From positions 6,699,682 through 6,763,681 of the forward strand of contig NC_087384.1 of assembly GCF_963675165.1 (NCBI RefSeq): a stretch of DNA of 64,000 nucleotides, in the 5' to 3' direction. This DNA is from Halichondria panicea. Taxonomy: Eukaryota > Porifera > Demospongiae > Suberitida > Halichondriidae. Below are positions 34,869-46,416 of this stretch, one piece after another. The translations under genes and the position numbers were made by a program. Below the pieces are notes generated by a model that ran no database searches, was not told the DNA's origin, and saw nothing but the letters and a program-made list of their open reading frames with translations. The number at the start of each line of letters is the position of its first letter. The stretch's first letter is position 1.

Positions 34869-37045
34869 GTTATAGCCAGCTCAATATTGATATTCATACT
34901 CTGAAGCAGAAGAGGGGTAACAGACACCCAGCTAGAGCAGGAAAAATTGTGGAGCCTGGCTGGTTTACTTGGCAGCTATGATAAGTTTGTTAGAAAGCCA
35001 GGGTTTGATCTCAATAATGCAAATATAGCAGATCTAGAGACCATTGCCTCTAAGCGTAATGGAAATCAACTGGCTATGTGTGAAGCTTTAAGGAAATGGG
35101 AAAATGTCATCCATGACTTCACTTACAGGTCGTTGTTGGAGATTTTGATTAGTCTTCGTGAAGGAGCTTTGGCTGACCAAGTGTGTAGGACTTGTGAGTT
35201 ACTTTATAAATAGCTACAGTGTTTTCATCATTTCTTGTGCTCCAGTCATCCAGACACAAGCCAGTGAGCTGAATAAAGAAGACGCTGTGTCCTTGTCACC
35301 TGCACCACGTTAGTAGATCAGATGGAGTTATCAAGCTGGTTATTAATTTTGTCTCTCGTACTATAGGTCGGACACGGCCACCGATTCGTGACACAGTGAA
35401 ACCAAATTCCTTGGCGACAGGTAGGCGACAGGTAATTGTTTACATACACAAACATGCTATGTTATATTAGGCACTAGAACTGCTGACCGAATAAAAAGAT
35501 TTGAGATGCGGTTCATTAATCTACGAAAGAGAGCTCTCAAAGAGGTAACTGAGAATGGAGTAACTGTGACTGAGTTTCGCCAAACACTCATGACGTTACC
35601 AAGCCCTATCACAAATGAAAACGAAGATTTCATCAAATCAAAATATCCTTTGTTTGAAGACGCTAAATCGGTCGAAAGCATCTTTCTGCATCTCAATTTC
35701 TACCTAAGCTTTATCGATTTCAGCCTTCTTGAGCATATCATAGAGCAATTTGGTAGTGATAGTCTGAAACGAGACATGAGCAGCTATGCAGAAGACATGG
35801 GACACTTCAGAATGAACACCCCCGTTAGCGAAGCACTTGACCATCTACCGAGAAATTCAGATCCTCCTGCTGGTTACTCTCGTCTAAAAGCGAAATTAGA
35901 TTTTGATGTTAAAACTGCAACTCTTGAAGATGTAGACACGTACAGGAAACGTTTTGCTAGTGATTTCTTGCTCTCCCAGCTAGCCCTTTCTTTGTTTGAC
36001 CTCCAGGAGAGCTCACTACTGTTTACATGGCTAGTGCCTGCTGCTGTAGGAGCAATGATCAGTGATCAAGTGCAGAAGAAAAGTTCTTCTTTCTTTTTAA
36101 GCAACAATATTCTTAAGCTATCACTCGAAGGAGAATGTCTCTACCCAATGGTAAAGGTAAGTGTTTAATTCTGCCCCTAATCCCAATGAATTTTGTCTCT
36201 ACAGGTTAGTCAGTCAGGTACAGAGGGATCTGGTGGTGCTATGATTGAAGCTGGAGCTTCGATCACTCGTAAACCACATCAAAGGATAGCGGAGCGAATC
36301 AACCTCGGACCTCATCATCGTGGACTGGCTATTGTTGTACCACTCCGTCTGTTGTTGGACCTAACGGACGTGCTCACGAGGATATTGGGATTTGCTGTTT
36401 ACAATCCTCAAGATGAACGATTCCTAAAGTCATACATGCAAGCTGTAGATCTGGAGCTGAAACACCATCCCATATTAGTGGTGGTATCTGGAGATGGAGT
36501 GAGTGGTAATCTTCTACGCACTAATTGTGATCTATACACTGATATTGGTGTCATCGACATCAAGGAAGATATTATGGCACCACTATTCCCTCCTATTGCC
36601 ACACACCTTGCTGACAACCCAAAGATATTCCTGTTTATTACCTTATCCGACAGAGGGTGGCACACATCGTAGAGGACAAACTGGCAAACCCTTTTATGTC
36701 TGTGCAAAAGATTTTCACTTCAATTAGCGACCAGCTCAGCTTCCTTACCATTACTGTGATCGACCGTCTCAAGGAGCCAGTCTACTTGCATCCTCGTGGA
36801 TCTAAGCTAATTGGAACTCACAGCATATCACAAGGTATAGTCACATGTCTATAATGTATCCACACACTTCACATCATGCCTCACTCCTCACATTAGAATC
36901 ATCCGAGGAGTCCGATACTCTATCACATTTAGGTGGACTATCAACCGCTGAACAATCGCATCTACTGGAACAACCAACTGAGAAGCTCAAGACTGAAGTA
37001 TCACCCGAGTCGAGTGAGAAACTCGAAATTGATGAGGACTTATAG
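34869..37045 (+). pseudogene. C8: Death-domain/pseudocaspase copy without its start codon
   Basis: Exon remnants: about 34869-35193, 35246-35308, 35367-35420, 35471-36156, 36205-36834, 36897-37045. The start MATR is deleted between two CTACAAG repeats. Exon 1 also lacks 2 nt (at about 34912) and 12 nt (at about 34935). The exon 2 donor is weakened (CCAC before GTTAGT instead of CCAG). Exon 4 is fully open. Exon 5 lost about 130 nt just after KIFLFITLSD, destroying the p10-like part. The His loop reads SGDGVSG. Several independent lesions make this a clear pseudogene. Confidence 0.85.
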
Positions 37046-37195
37046 TGGTTACCTTATTATTATATACAACGCACCTGTATAATCATGTGTAATTCTGTTC
37101 GAGCAAATTCTTTATATTTTTTTGTACAAATTGCAAGTAATTATTGAAACAGCACATGAGATCAAATGACAAAATGACTAATGAAACAGAGCTAG

Positions 37196-37324
37196 CTACT
37201 CAACGCTAGGTTTAGGGTCTGTTGGTCTGTCAGTGAGTAGTATGCCCAGTGTGAACACTAAACTGAGAGCTGCCACTGCCACTGCTGCCAGGTAGATGTG
37301 GTGGGCCGCCACTGTCCTGTCAGT
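37196..37324 (-). other. Orphan TMEM248-like last exon, copy U9
   Basis: Open 129-nt exon with intact acceptor, matching U7 and U4 in its TDRTVAAHH start. Confidence 0.83.
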
Positions 37325-37463
37325 CTGTGTGTGGAGCAGGAGGTGTGTGTGTGCATCTTTGTAAAGCTAATTTGTTTCCAATGAATAAAATTATTTATAA
37401 CAATTATTTCCACAGGAATGCAGGGGGTGCAAAATAAGGGGTGGGTCTTGTAGAGTCTACAAG

Positions 37464-40214
37464 ATGGCTACAAGATATAGCCAGCTCAATATTGATATTG
37501 ATACTCTGAAGCAGAAGACTGGGGTAACAGACACCCAGCTAGACCAAAGAATTGAGCAGGAATAATTGTGGAGCCTGGCTGGAGTACTTGGCAGCTATAA
37601 AAAGTTTGTTAGAAGCTCAGGATTTGATCTCAATAATGCTGATATAGAGGATCTGAAGGAATGTGCCTCCAAGCATGGCAATCAACAAGCCATGTATGAA
37701 GCTTTAATGAAATGGGGAAAATTCATCCGTGACTTTACTTATCGGTCGTTGTTGGAGATTTTGATTGGTCTTCGTGAAGGAGCTTTGGCTGACCAAGTGT
37801 GTAGGACTTGTGAGTTACTTTATAAATAGCTACAATCTGTGTTTTCATCATTTCTTGTGCTCCAGTCATCCAGACACAAGCCAGTGAGCGGAATAAAGAA
37901 GACGCTGTGTCCTTGTCACCTGCACCAGGTTAATAGCTCAGTATAGCATGGATTCAAGTAATTTTCCTTGTAACATAGATAGAAAACCACTTCTGACAGG
38001 GCCACCAATTCATGACGTACTTCAACCGAATTTGGGGACAGGTAATCTTTTAACGTAGTTGTGATGTAGTAACGTACATACATTTCATTAGGCACTACAA
38101 CTGCTGACCACATAGACAAATTTGAGACGAGGTTTATAGATCTACGAAAGATGGCTCTCAAAGAAATAACTGAGAAGCGAATACCTGTGACTGAGTTCCG
38201 CCAAACACTCATGATAATGCCAAGCTCCATCAAAAATGAAAACAAAGATTTTATCAAATCAAACTATTCCTTGTTTGAAGAAGCTAAATCGATTGAAAGC
38301 ATATTTTTGGAGATCAATTTCTACCTAAGCTTTATTGATTTCAGCCTTCTTGAGCATAATTATCATAGAGCAATTTGGTAGTGATAGTCTGAAACAAGAC
38401 ATGAGCAGCTATGCAGAAGACATGAGACAGTTCAGAATGAACACCCCCGTTAGCGAAGCACTTGACCATCTTCCAAGAAATTCAGATACTCCTGCTGGTT
38501 ACTCTCGTTTAACATTGAAATTAGATGTTGATGTTCATACTGCAACTCTTGAAGATGTAGACACATACAGGAAACGTTTCGCTAGTGAATTCTTGCTCTC
38601 CCAGCTAGCCCTTTCTTTGTTTGACCTCCAGGAGAGCTCACTACTGGTTACATGGCTAGTGCCTGCTGCTGTAGGAGCAATGATCAGTGACCAAGTGCAC
38701 AAGACAACAGCTTCCTTCTTTTTAAGCAACGGTATTCTCAAGCTATCACTTGAAGGAGAATGTCTCTACCCAATGGTAAAGGTATGTGTTTAATTCTGCT
38801 CCTTAATTCAATGATGTTTTCCTCTATACAGGTTACATGTAGTCAATCAGATACAAGGGAATCTAGTAGTCCTGCGATTGAAGCTGGAGCTAGTTTTACC
38901 CCTCTTGTACCACATCAAAATGAAATGAAAGGAATAATCGACCTCGGACCTAATCATCGTGGACTGGCTATTGTTGTACCATATTTTGATTCGTTATTGA
39001 ACATAACGAACATTCTCAGGGAGACTTTGAGATTTACTGTTTACGAGCCTCAAGATAAACCATCCCTAAACTCATACATGCAAGCTGTAGATCTGGAGCT
39101 GAAACACCATCCCATAATAGTGGTGGTAGATGGACATGGGGGGAGGGGTAATCTTCTACGCACTGATATTGGTGTCATCGACATCAAGGAAGATATTATG
39201 GCACCACTATTCCCTCCTATTGGCACACACCTTGCTGACAACCCAAAGATATTCCTGTTTATTGGCTCTTCTGAATGCCTTTCCTTTGTCGAAGTTGATA
39301 CAATCTGGGACAACTGCATTTTTTGTTTTATTACATGTAATGATGAGATACGGATGACAGACATCGTACATGAAGAACTGGTATCCCCTTCTATGTCCGT
39401 ACAAGAGATCTTCACTTCAATTAGCGACATCCTTCAACCCGCTGCTACAATAACTGTGATCAACCATCTCAAGGAGCCAGTTTACTTATATCCTGATGGA
39501 TCTGACAGATTAGCCTATTTTGATTTATCCTCATTTGTCTCACTCCCACCACTCCATCGAAGGCTACTACAAGGTATAGTCAGGGTTCTATCTAGTGGGG
39601 GGGGGGGGGCCGGGGGGAAGCTTCCCCCCCAAACTATCCATTTTCCCCCCAAACCTTCCAGCTTCCCCCCCAAACCTTCCAACTTCCCCCCTGGTACCTT
39701 CTTGCACTGTACTAATACCATAGATACTATATTCCTGTAGTATCTATGGACTGTACTATAATAGAATAATGCTTTAATAATTATACACATTTGTGAACCT
39801 CTATTTGTGCACCTCAAATTTTTAAGTAAAAGACCTTATTTGGTTCAAATTGCGTCTCTGGCCATCTAGAATAAAAAATTTTCCAGGGGAGGACCCCTGG
39901 ACCCCCCTTTCAGCCTATGGCTCGTGCTTTGCACTCGCCGTAGGCTTCCCCCCACAAAATATTCCCCCCCCCCAAAATATTTCTTCTAGATAGAACCCTG
40001 ATATAATAGTCATATGTCTATAATGTATTCACACACTTCACTCCCCACATTAGAATCATCCGAGGAGTCCGATAGTGAATCACATCTACTGGAACAATCA
40101 ATCGACGTTACTGGTCTGGAGCCTGATACTGAACGTCTACAGGTACAACCAATCAAGAAAGCTGATACTGAGCTATTGCTAAATTCTTCAACATCAAAGT
40201 GCATTATAATTTAA
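37464..40214 (+). pseudogene. C9: Death-domain/pseudocaspase copy with nonsense codon in the Death domain, MITE in last intron
   Basis: Exons: 37464-37809, 37866-37928, 37979-38041, 38092-38781, 38832-39573, 40054-40214. Exon 1 has a CAA to TAA change at 37563 (IEQE then stop). Exon 4 has a 4-nt insertion at about 38358 (LLEHNYHRAIW, then stop). The caspase-like exon is open and keeps His (DGHGGRG) with Ser at the Cys position (KIFLFIGSSEC). The tail differs from the rest of the family (TGLEPDTERLQVQP). It is a segmental duplicate of C4, including the MITE, but the two copies carry different lesions, so each decayed after the duplication. Confidence 0.82.
39581..40000. mobile_element. hAT-like MITE in C9 intron 5
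   Basis: Same element and same insertion point as at 25097-25594, with identical 15-bp ends. It is about 78 bp shorter because it has fewer 20-bp C-rich units (about 39626-39690). It was carried along by segmental duplication and was not a second insertion. Confidence 0.8.
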
Positions 40215-40311
40215 TTACTATCCGTATAATTGCAAAACTTAATTTTATGACAACAGCACATGAAATCAAACGATCATAATTATGACAAAATGACTAATGA
40301 AACAGAGCTAG

Positions 40312-40440
40312 CTACTCAACGCTAGGTTTAGGGTGTGTTGGTCTGTCAGTGAGTAGTATGCCCCGTGTGAACACTAGACTGAGAGCTGCCACCGCCACTG
40401 CTGCCAGGTACATGTGGTGGGCCGCCACTCCCTTGTCAGA
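40312..40440 (-). other. Orphan TMEM248-like last exon, copy U10
   Basis: Open 129-nt exon, effectively identical to U5 (SDKGVAAHH and FTRGILL). Confidence 0.85.
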
Positions 40441-40569
40441 CTGTGTGTGGAGGTGTGTGTGTGCATCTTTGTACATGCTACAATGAATAAAATTATTTAT
40501 AACAATTATATTTCCACAGGAATGCATGCGGTGGTGTAAAATAAGGGGTGGGTCTTGTAAGTCTACAAG

Positions 40570-42983
40570 ATGGCTACAAGATATAGCCAGCTCAATATTG
40601 ATATTCATACTCTGAAGCAGAAGACTGGGGTAACAAACAGACACCCAGCTAGACCAAAGAATTGAGCAGGAACAATTGATGAGCTTAGCCAGTTTACTTG
40701 GCAGCTATGAAAAGTTTGTCCCAGGATTTAATCTCAATAATTCTGATACAGCGGATCTGAAGGATTGTGCCTTTAGGAGTGGCTATCGACAGGCTATGTA
40801 TGAAGCTTTGAAGAAATGGGACAACAAAATCCTTGACTTCACTTATCGGTCGTTGTTGGAAATTTTGATTAGTCTTTGTGAAGGAGCTTTGGCTGACCAA
40901 GTGTGTAGGACTTGTGAGTTACTTTATAAATAGCTAATCTGTGTTTTCATCATTTCTTGTGCTCCAGTCATCCAGACACAAACCAGTGAGCTGAATAAAG
41001 AAGACGCTGTGTCCTTGTCACCTGCACCAGGTTAGTAGCTCTTATTATCCAGCACTTTATATTTATATTTCCGATACTATAGGTCGATCACCTCTGACAG
41101 AGCCACCAATTCTTGATCCAATTGAACCAAATTTGTTGGCAACAGGTAATCTTTTAACGTACATGTAGTTTTGACATGATAAGTCATGTCCATTTCATTT
41201 TATTAGGCACTGCAACTGCTGACTGCATACAACAATTTGAGACGAGATTTATGGTTCTACAAAAGATAGCTCTTAAAGAAATAACTGAGAAGCGAATACC
41301 TGTGACTGAGTTCCGCCAAGCACTCATGATAATGCCAAGCTCCATCAAAAGTGAACACAAAGTTTTTATCTTATCAAAACATTCCTTGTTTGAAAAAGCA
41401 GAATCGATCGAAAGCATATTTGTGCATCTCAGTTTCTACCTAAGCTTTATTGATTTCAGCCTTCTTGAGCATATCATAGAGCAATTTTGTAGTGATAGTC
41501 TGAAACGAGACATGAGCAGCTATGCAAAAGACATGAGACAGTTCAGAATGAACACCCCCGTTAGCGAAGCACTTGACCATCTACCGAGAAATTCAGATCC
41601 TCCTGCTGGTTACTCTCGTCTAAAAGCGAAATTAGATTTTGATGTTAAAACTGCAACTCTTGAAGATGTAGACACGTACAGGAAACGTTTTGCTAGTGAT
41701 TTCGCACTCTCCCAGCTAGCTCTTTCTTTGTTTGACCTCCAGGAGAGCTCACTACTGGTTACATGGCTAGTCCCTGCTGCTGTAGGAGCAGTGATCAGTG
41801 ACCAAGTGCAGAAGAAAAGTTCTTCTTTCTTTTTAATCAACAATATTCTCAAGCTATCACTCGAAGGAGAATGTCTCTACCCTTTCATGCCGATGGTAAA
41901 GGTAAGTGTTTAATTCTGCCCCTAATCCGATGAATTTTGTCTCTACAGGTTAGTCAGTCAGGTACAGAGGGATCTGGAGGTGCTATGATTGAAGCTGGAG
42001 CTTCGATCACTTGTAAACCACATCAAAGGATAGCGGAGCGAATCAACCGCAAACCTAATCATCATGGACTGGCTATTGTTGTACCATTCCGTTCGTTGTT
42101 GGACCTAACGGCTGTGCTCGCATGGAAATTGAGATTTGCTGTTTACGAGCCTCAAGATAAAACATCCCTAACGTCATCCATGCAAGCTGTAGATCTGGAG
42201 CTGAAACACCATCCCATATTAGTGGTGGTATATGGACTTAGAGAGGGTAATCATTTATACACTGATATTGGTCACATCGACATCAAGGAAGATATTATGG
42301 CACCACTATTCCCTCCTATTGCCACACACCTTGCTGACAAACCAAAGATATTCCTGTTTGTTGTCAATTCCAACTCCTCTGAACGCCATGCTCCTCTGCA
42401 TTTCGTTGAAGCAATCTGGGAAAACTACATTATTGGTTATATTGGATGTGATTATCTGCGGAGGGCGGGAGACATCGTAGAGAAATCTCCTTCTATGTCC
42501 GTGCAAAACATCTTCACTTCAATTAGCCACAAGCTTCAACCCCTCCATGATGTGCTGAGGGTGGCAGACATCGTAGAGGACGAACTGGCACACCCTTCTA
42601 TGTCCGTGCAAGAGATCTTCACTTCAATTAGCGACAAACTTCCACCCCATGCTACCATGACTGTGATCGACCGTCTCAAGGAGCCAGTTTACTTGCATCC
42701 TCATGGATCAGAGTTAATGGAAACTCACAGCAGAACACAAGGTATAGTCGACTACATGTCTATAATGTATTCACACACTTCACGTCATGCCTCACTCCCC
42801 ACATTAGAATCAACCGAGGAGTCCGGTTTTCTGTCACGTGTACGTCAACTATCAATCGCTGCCAAGGAGCCTGATACTGAATCACATCTACTGGAACAAC
42901 CAATCAAGAAGCTCGAAACTAAACTATCACCAAAGCAATCGAAGGGAGTCCCCAAACAAGCTGAGTCGAGTGATGAACTCTAA
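40570..42983 (+). pseudogene. C10: Death-domain/pseudocaspase copy with a 4-nt insertion in the Death-domain exon
   Basis: Exons: 40570-40913, 40968-41030, 41083-41145, 41207-41901, 41949-42741, 42808-42983. An 'aaac' insertion at about 40633 (GVTNRHPA where others have GVTDTQLD) shifts exon 1. Exons 2-6 are all open, including the site that is frameshifted in its duplicate C5. The His loop is YGLREG and the Cys loop is KIFLFVVNSN. The p10-like part is duplicated as in C5 and C7. Intron 5 (66 nt) is open in phase. An internal start would give a protein lacking most of the Death domain. Confidence 0.8.
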
Positions 42984-43472
42984 AAGACTAATTAATAGTG
43001 CTCACCTCATGCTAGTATGAGTCTTTATATTTTTTGTACACATTAATTTGTATTTAATATTGCAATTATTATTATGCCTCGAGGCGTAGATCTTTTTCTT
43101 GAGGGCCTGGTAAGCCACATAACACTCCCCACATACAATAGATAACAATATGCATGTACAAAGAGTCTTTTCTTCTGTTATATGATATAGTTACACTGAA
43201 CCCAACATCTTAATTGGCAGAACCAATTTTCAATCCTCACAAAACACTACAATAGATATTTTTAATAGATGCATGTAAACAAGTTTTTTCTTCTCGGTTA
43301 GTTTATATAGATAAGCTAACTTCAATGTGAAATTCATTATAGAAACTTATTCCCTCTACTATAGCACTCTAGAGCGAAAGCATAACATGACGAGAGGCAT
43401 TAGCACAGTGCAGCTTGCAACACTCGTTGACAACAGCAGACAGTAACAAAATAACTAATGAAACAGAGCTAG
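42983..43472. repeat. Long spacer type B after C10
   Basis: Block at about 43075-43430, very similar to the ones after C1 and C5, with small internal deletions near 43250. Non-coding. Confidence 0.6.
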
Positions 43473-43601
43473 CTACTCAACGCTAGGTTTAGGGTATGTT
43501 GGTCTGTCAGTGAGTAGTATGCCCAGTGTGAACACTAGACTGAGAGCTGCCACCGCCACTGCTGCCAGGTACATGTGGTGGGCCGCCACTGTCTTGTCAG
43601 T
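43473..43601 (-). other. Orphan TMEM248-like last exon, copy U11
   Basis: Open 129-nt exon starting TDKTVAAHHMYL. Same sequence as U14. Confidence 0.85.
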
Positions 43602-43738
43602 CTGTGTGTGGAGGTGTGTGTGTGTGCATCTTACTTCACTAATTTGTTTCCAATGAATAAAATTATTTAATAACAATATTTCCACAGGAATGCATGCGGA
43701 GGTGCAAAATAAGGGGTGGGTCTTGTAGACTCTACAAA

Positions 43739-45996
43739 ATGGCTACAAGATATAGCCAGCTCAATATTGATACTGATACTCTGAAGCAGAAGACTGGGGT
43801 AACAGACACCCAGCTAGACCAAACAATTGAGCAGGAACAATTGTGGAGCCTGGCTGGTTTACTTGGCAGCTATGATAAGTTTGTTAGAAAGCCAGGGTTT
43901 GATCTCAATAATGCCGATATAGCAGATCTGAAGGATTGTGCCTTTAGGAATGGCTATCAACAGGCCATGTATGAAGCTCTGAGAAAATGGGAAAACATAA
44001 TCCTTGACTTCACTTATCGGTCGTTGTTGGAGATTTTGATTAGTCTTCGTGAAGGAGCTTTGGCTGACCAAGTGTGTAGGACTTGTGAGTTACTTTATAA
44101 ATAACTACAATCTGTGTTTTCATCATTTCTTGTGCTCCAGTCATCCAGACACAAGCCAGTGAGCTGAATAAAGAAAACGCTGTGTCCTTGTCACCTGCAC
44201 CAGGTTAGTAGCTCAGTATAATTATGCATGGATTCAATATTATCAAGCACTTGATAATTATTGTACAATACATAGCTTAGACTATCCCCTCTGGTAATCT
44301 TTTAACGTAGTTTTGATAACTCATGTACATTTTATTTCATTAGGCACTACAACTGCTGACTGCATAAAAAAATTTGAAACGAGGTTTATGGATCTACGAA
44401 AGGTGGCTCTCAAAGAAATAACTGAGAAACAAATATCTGTGACTGATTTCCGCCAAACACTCATGATATTGCCAAGCTCTATGACAAATGAAAATAAAGA
44501 TTTTATCATATCGAAGTATTCCTTGTTTGAAAAAGCAGAGTCAATCGAAAGCATCTTTTTGCATCTCAATTTCTACCTAAGCTTTATTGACTTCAGCCTT
44601 CTTGAGCATATCATAGAGCAATTTGGTAGTGATAGTCTGAAACGAGACATGAGCAGCTATGCAGAAGACATGAGACAGTTCAGAATCAAAACCTCTGTTA
44701 GCAAAGTACTTAACTATCTTCCGAGAATTTCAGATGCTCCTGCAGATCACTCTCGTCTAACAGTGAAGTTTAATGTTGATGTTCAGACTGCAACTCTTGA
44801 AGATGTAGACACATACAGGAAACGTTTCGCTAGTGATTTTTTGCTCTCCCAGCTAGCCCTTTCTTTGTTTGACCTCCAGGAAAGCTCACTACTGGTTACA
44901 TGGCTAGTGCCTGCTGCTGTAGGAGCAATGATCAGTGACCAAGTGCAGAAGAAAACGGCTTCTTTTAACAATATTCTCAAGCTATCACTTGAAGGAGAAT
45001 GTCTCTACCCTTTCATGCCAAAGGTAAAGGTAAGTGTTTAATTCTGCCCCTTATCCGATGAATTTTTTTCTCTACAGGTTAGTCAATCAGAGGGATCTAG
45101 TAGTCCTATGATTAAAGCTGGAGCTATGATGCTCACTCGTAAACCACATCAAAGAATAGCGGATGAAATGAAGCGAACAATCGACATCGAACCTAATCAT
45201 CATGGACTGGCTATTGTTGTACCATATTATACGTTGTTGGACCTAACGAACATGCTCAGGAAGAAATTGAGATTTGATATTTACGAGCCTCGAAATAAAC
45301 GATCCCTAAAGTCATACATGCAAGCTGTAGATCTTGTGGAGCTGAAACACCATCCCATAATAGTGGTGGTATCTGGAGTTGGAGTGAGTGATAATGATCT
45401 ATACACTGTTATTGGTGACATCGACATCAAGGAAGATATTATGGCACCACTATTCCCTCCTATTGCCACACACCTTGCTGACAACCCAAAGATATTCCTG
45501 TTTATTGCCAGATCCGACTCTTCTGAACGCCGTGCTCTACATTTCGTTGAAGCAATCTGGGAAAACTGCATTATTGGTTATATTGCATGTGGTGGTCTCA
45601 GTGTTATGCGGTGGTTGGAACACATCGTACGGGACGAACTGGCATCCTCTTCTATGTCTGTGCAAGAGATCTTCACTTCAATTAGTGACCAACTTCTACC
45701 CATTGTTACCATGACTGTGGTCGACCGTCTCAAGGAGCCATTCTACTTGCATCCTCGTGAACCTGAGCTAATCATCGGATCACAAGGTATAGTCACATGT
45801 CTATAATGATTCACACACTTCACGTCATGCCTCACTCCCCACATTAGAATCATCCGGGGAGTCCAGTTGTCTATCACATTCAAGTGGACTATCAGTCGCT
45901 GAACAATCGCATCTACTGGAACAACCAACCAAGAAGCTCAAGACTGAAGTATCACCTGAGTCGAGTGAGAAACTCCAAATTGATGAAGACTTATAG
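43739..45996 (+). CDS. C11: Death-domain/pseudocaspase protein, about 650 aa if exon 3 is skipped
   Basis: Exons: 43739-44084, 44141-44203, (exon 3 remnant about 44277-44293), 44344-45029, 45078-45786, 45848-45996. Exon 3 has lost its 3' two thirds and would bring a stop. Exon 3 is phase-symmetric in this family, so splicing 2 to 4 keeps the frame and gives a complete product. The Death domain has the KPGFDLNNADIADL form. Exon 4 lacks the FFLS residues near its end (KTASFNNILKL). Exon 5 starts with the divergent EGSSSPMIKAGAMMLTRK. His loop SGVGVSD and Cys loop KIFLFIARSD lack both catalytic residues. Tail KKLKTEVSPESS. Confidence 0.68.
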
Positions 45997-46146
45997 TGCT
46001 CACCTTATTATTATATACAACGCACCTGTATAATCATGTGTAATTCTGTTCGAGCAAATTCTTTATATTTTTTGTACAAATTGCAAGTAATTATTGACAA
46101 CAGCACATGAGATCAAATGACAAAATGACTAATGAAACAGAGCTAG

Positions 46147-46275
46147 CTACTCAACGCTAGGTTTAGGGTCTGTTGGTCTGTCAGTGAGTAGTATGCCCAG
46201 TGTGAACACTAAACTGAGAGCTGCCACTGCCACTGCTGCCAGGTACATGTGGTGGGCCGCCACTGTCCTGTCAGT
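46147..46275 (-). other. Orphan TMEM248-like last exon, copy U12
   Basis: Open 129-nt exon (TDRTVAAHHMYL), acceptor intact. Confidence 0.85.
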
Positions 46276-46416
46276 CTGTGTGTGGAGCAGGAGGTGTGTG
46301 TGTGCATCTTTGTAAAGCTAATTTATTTCCAATGAATAAAATTATTTATAACAATATTTCCACAGGAATGCATGTGGAGGTGCAAAATAAGGGGTGGGTC
46401 TTGTAGAGTCTACAAG

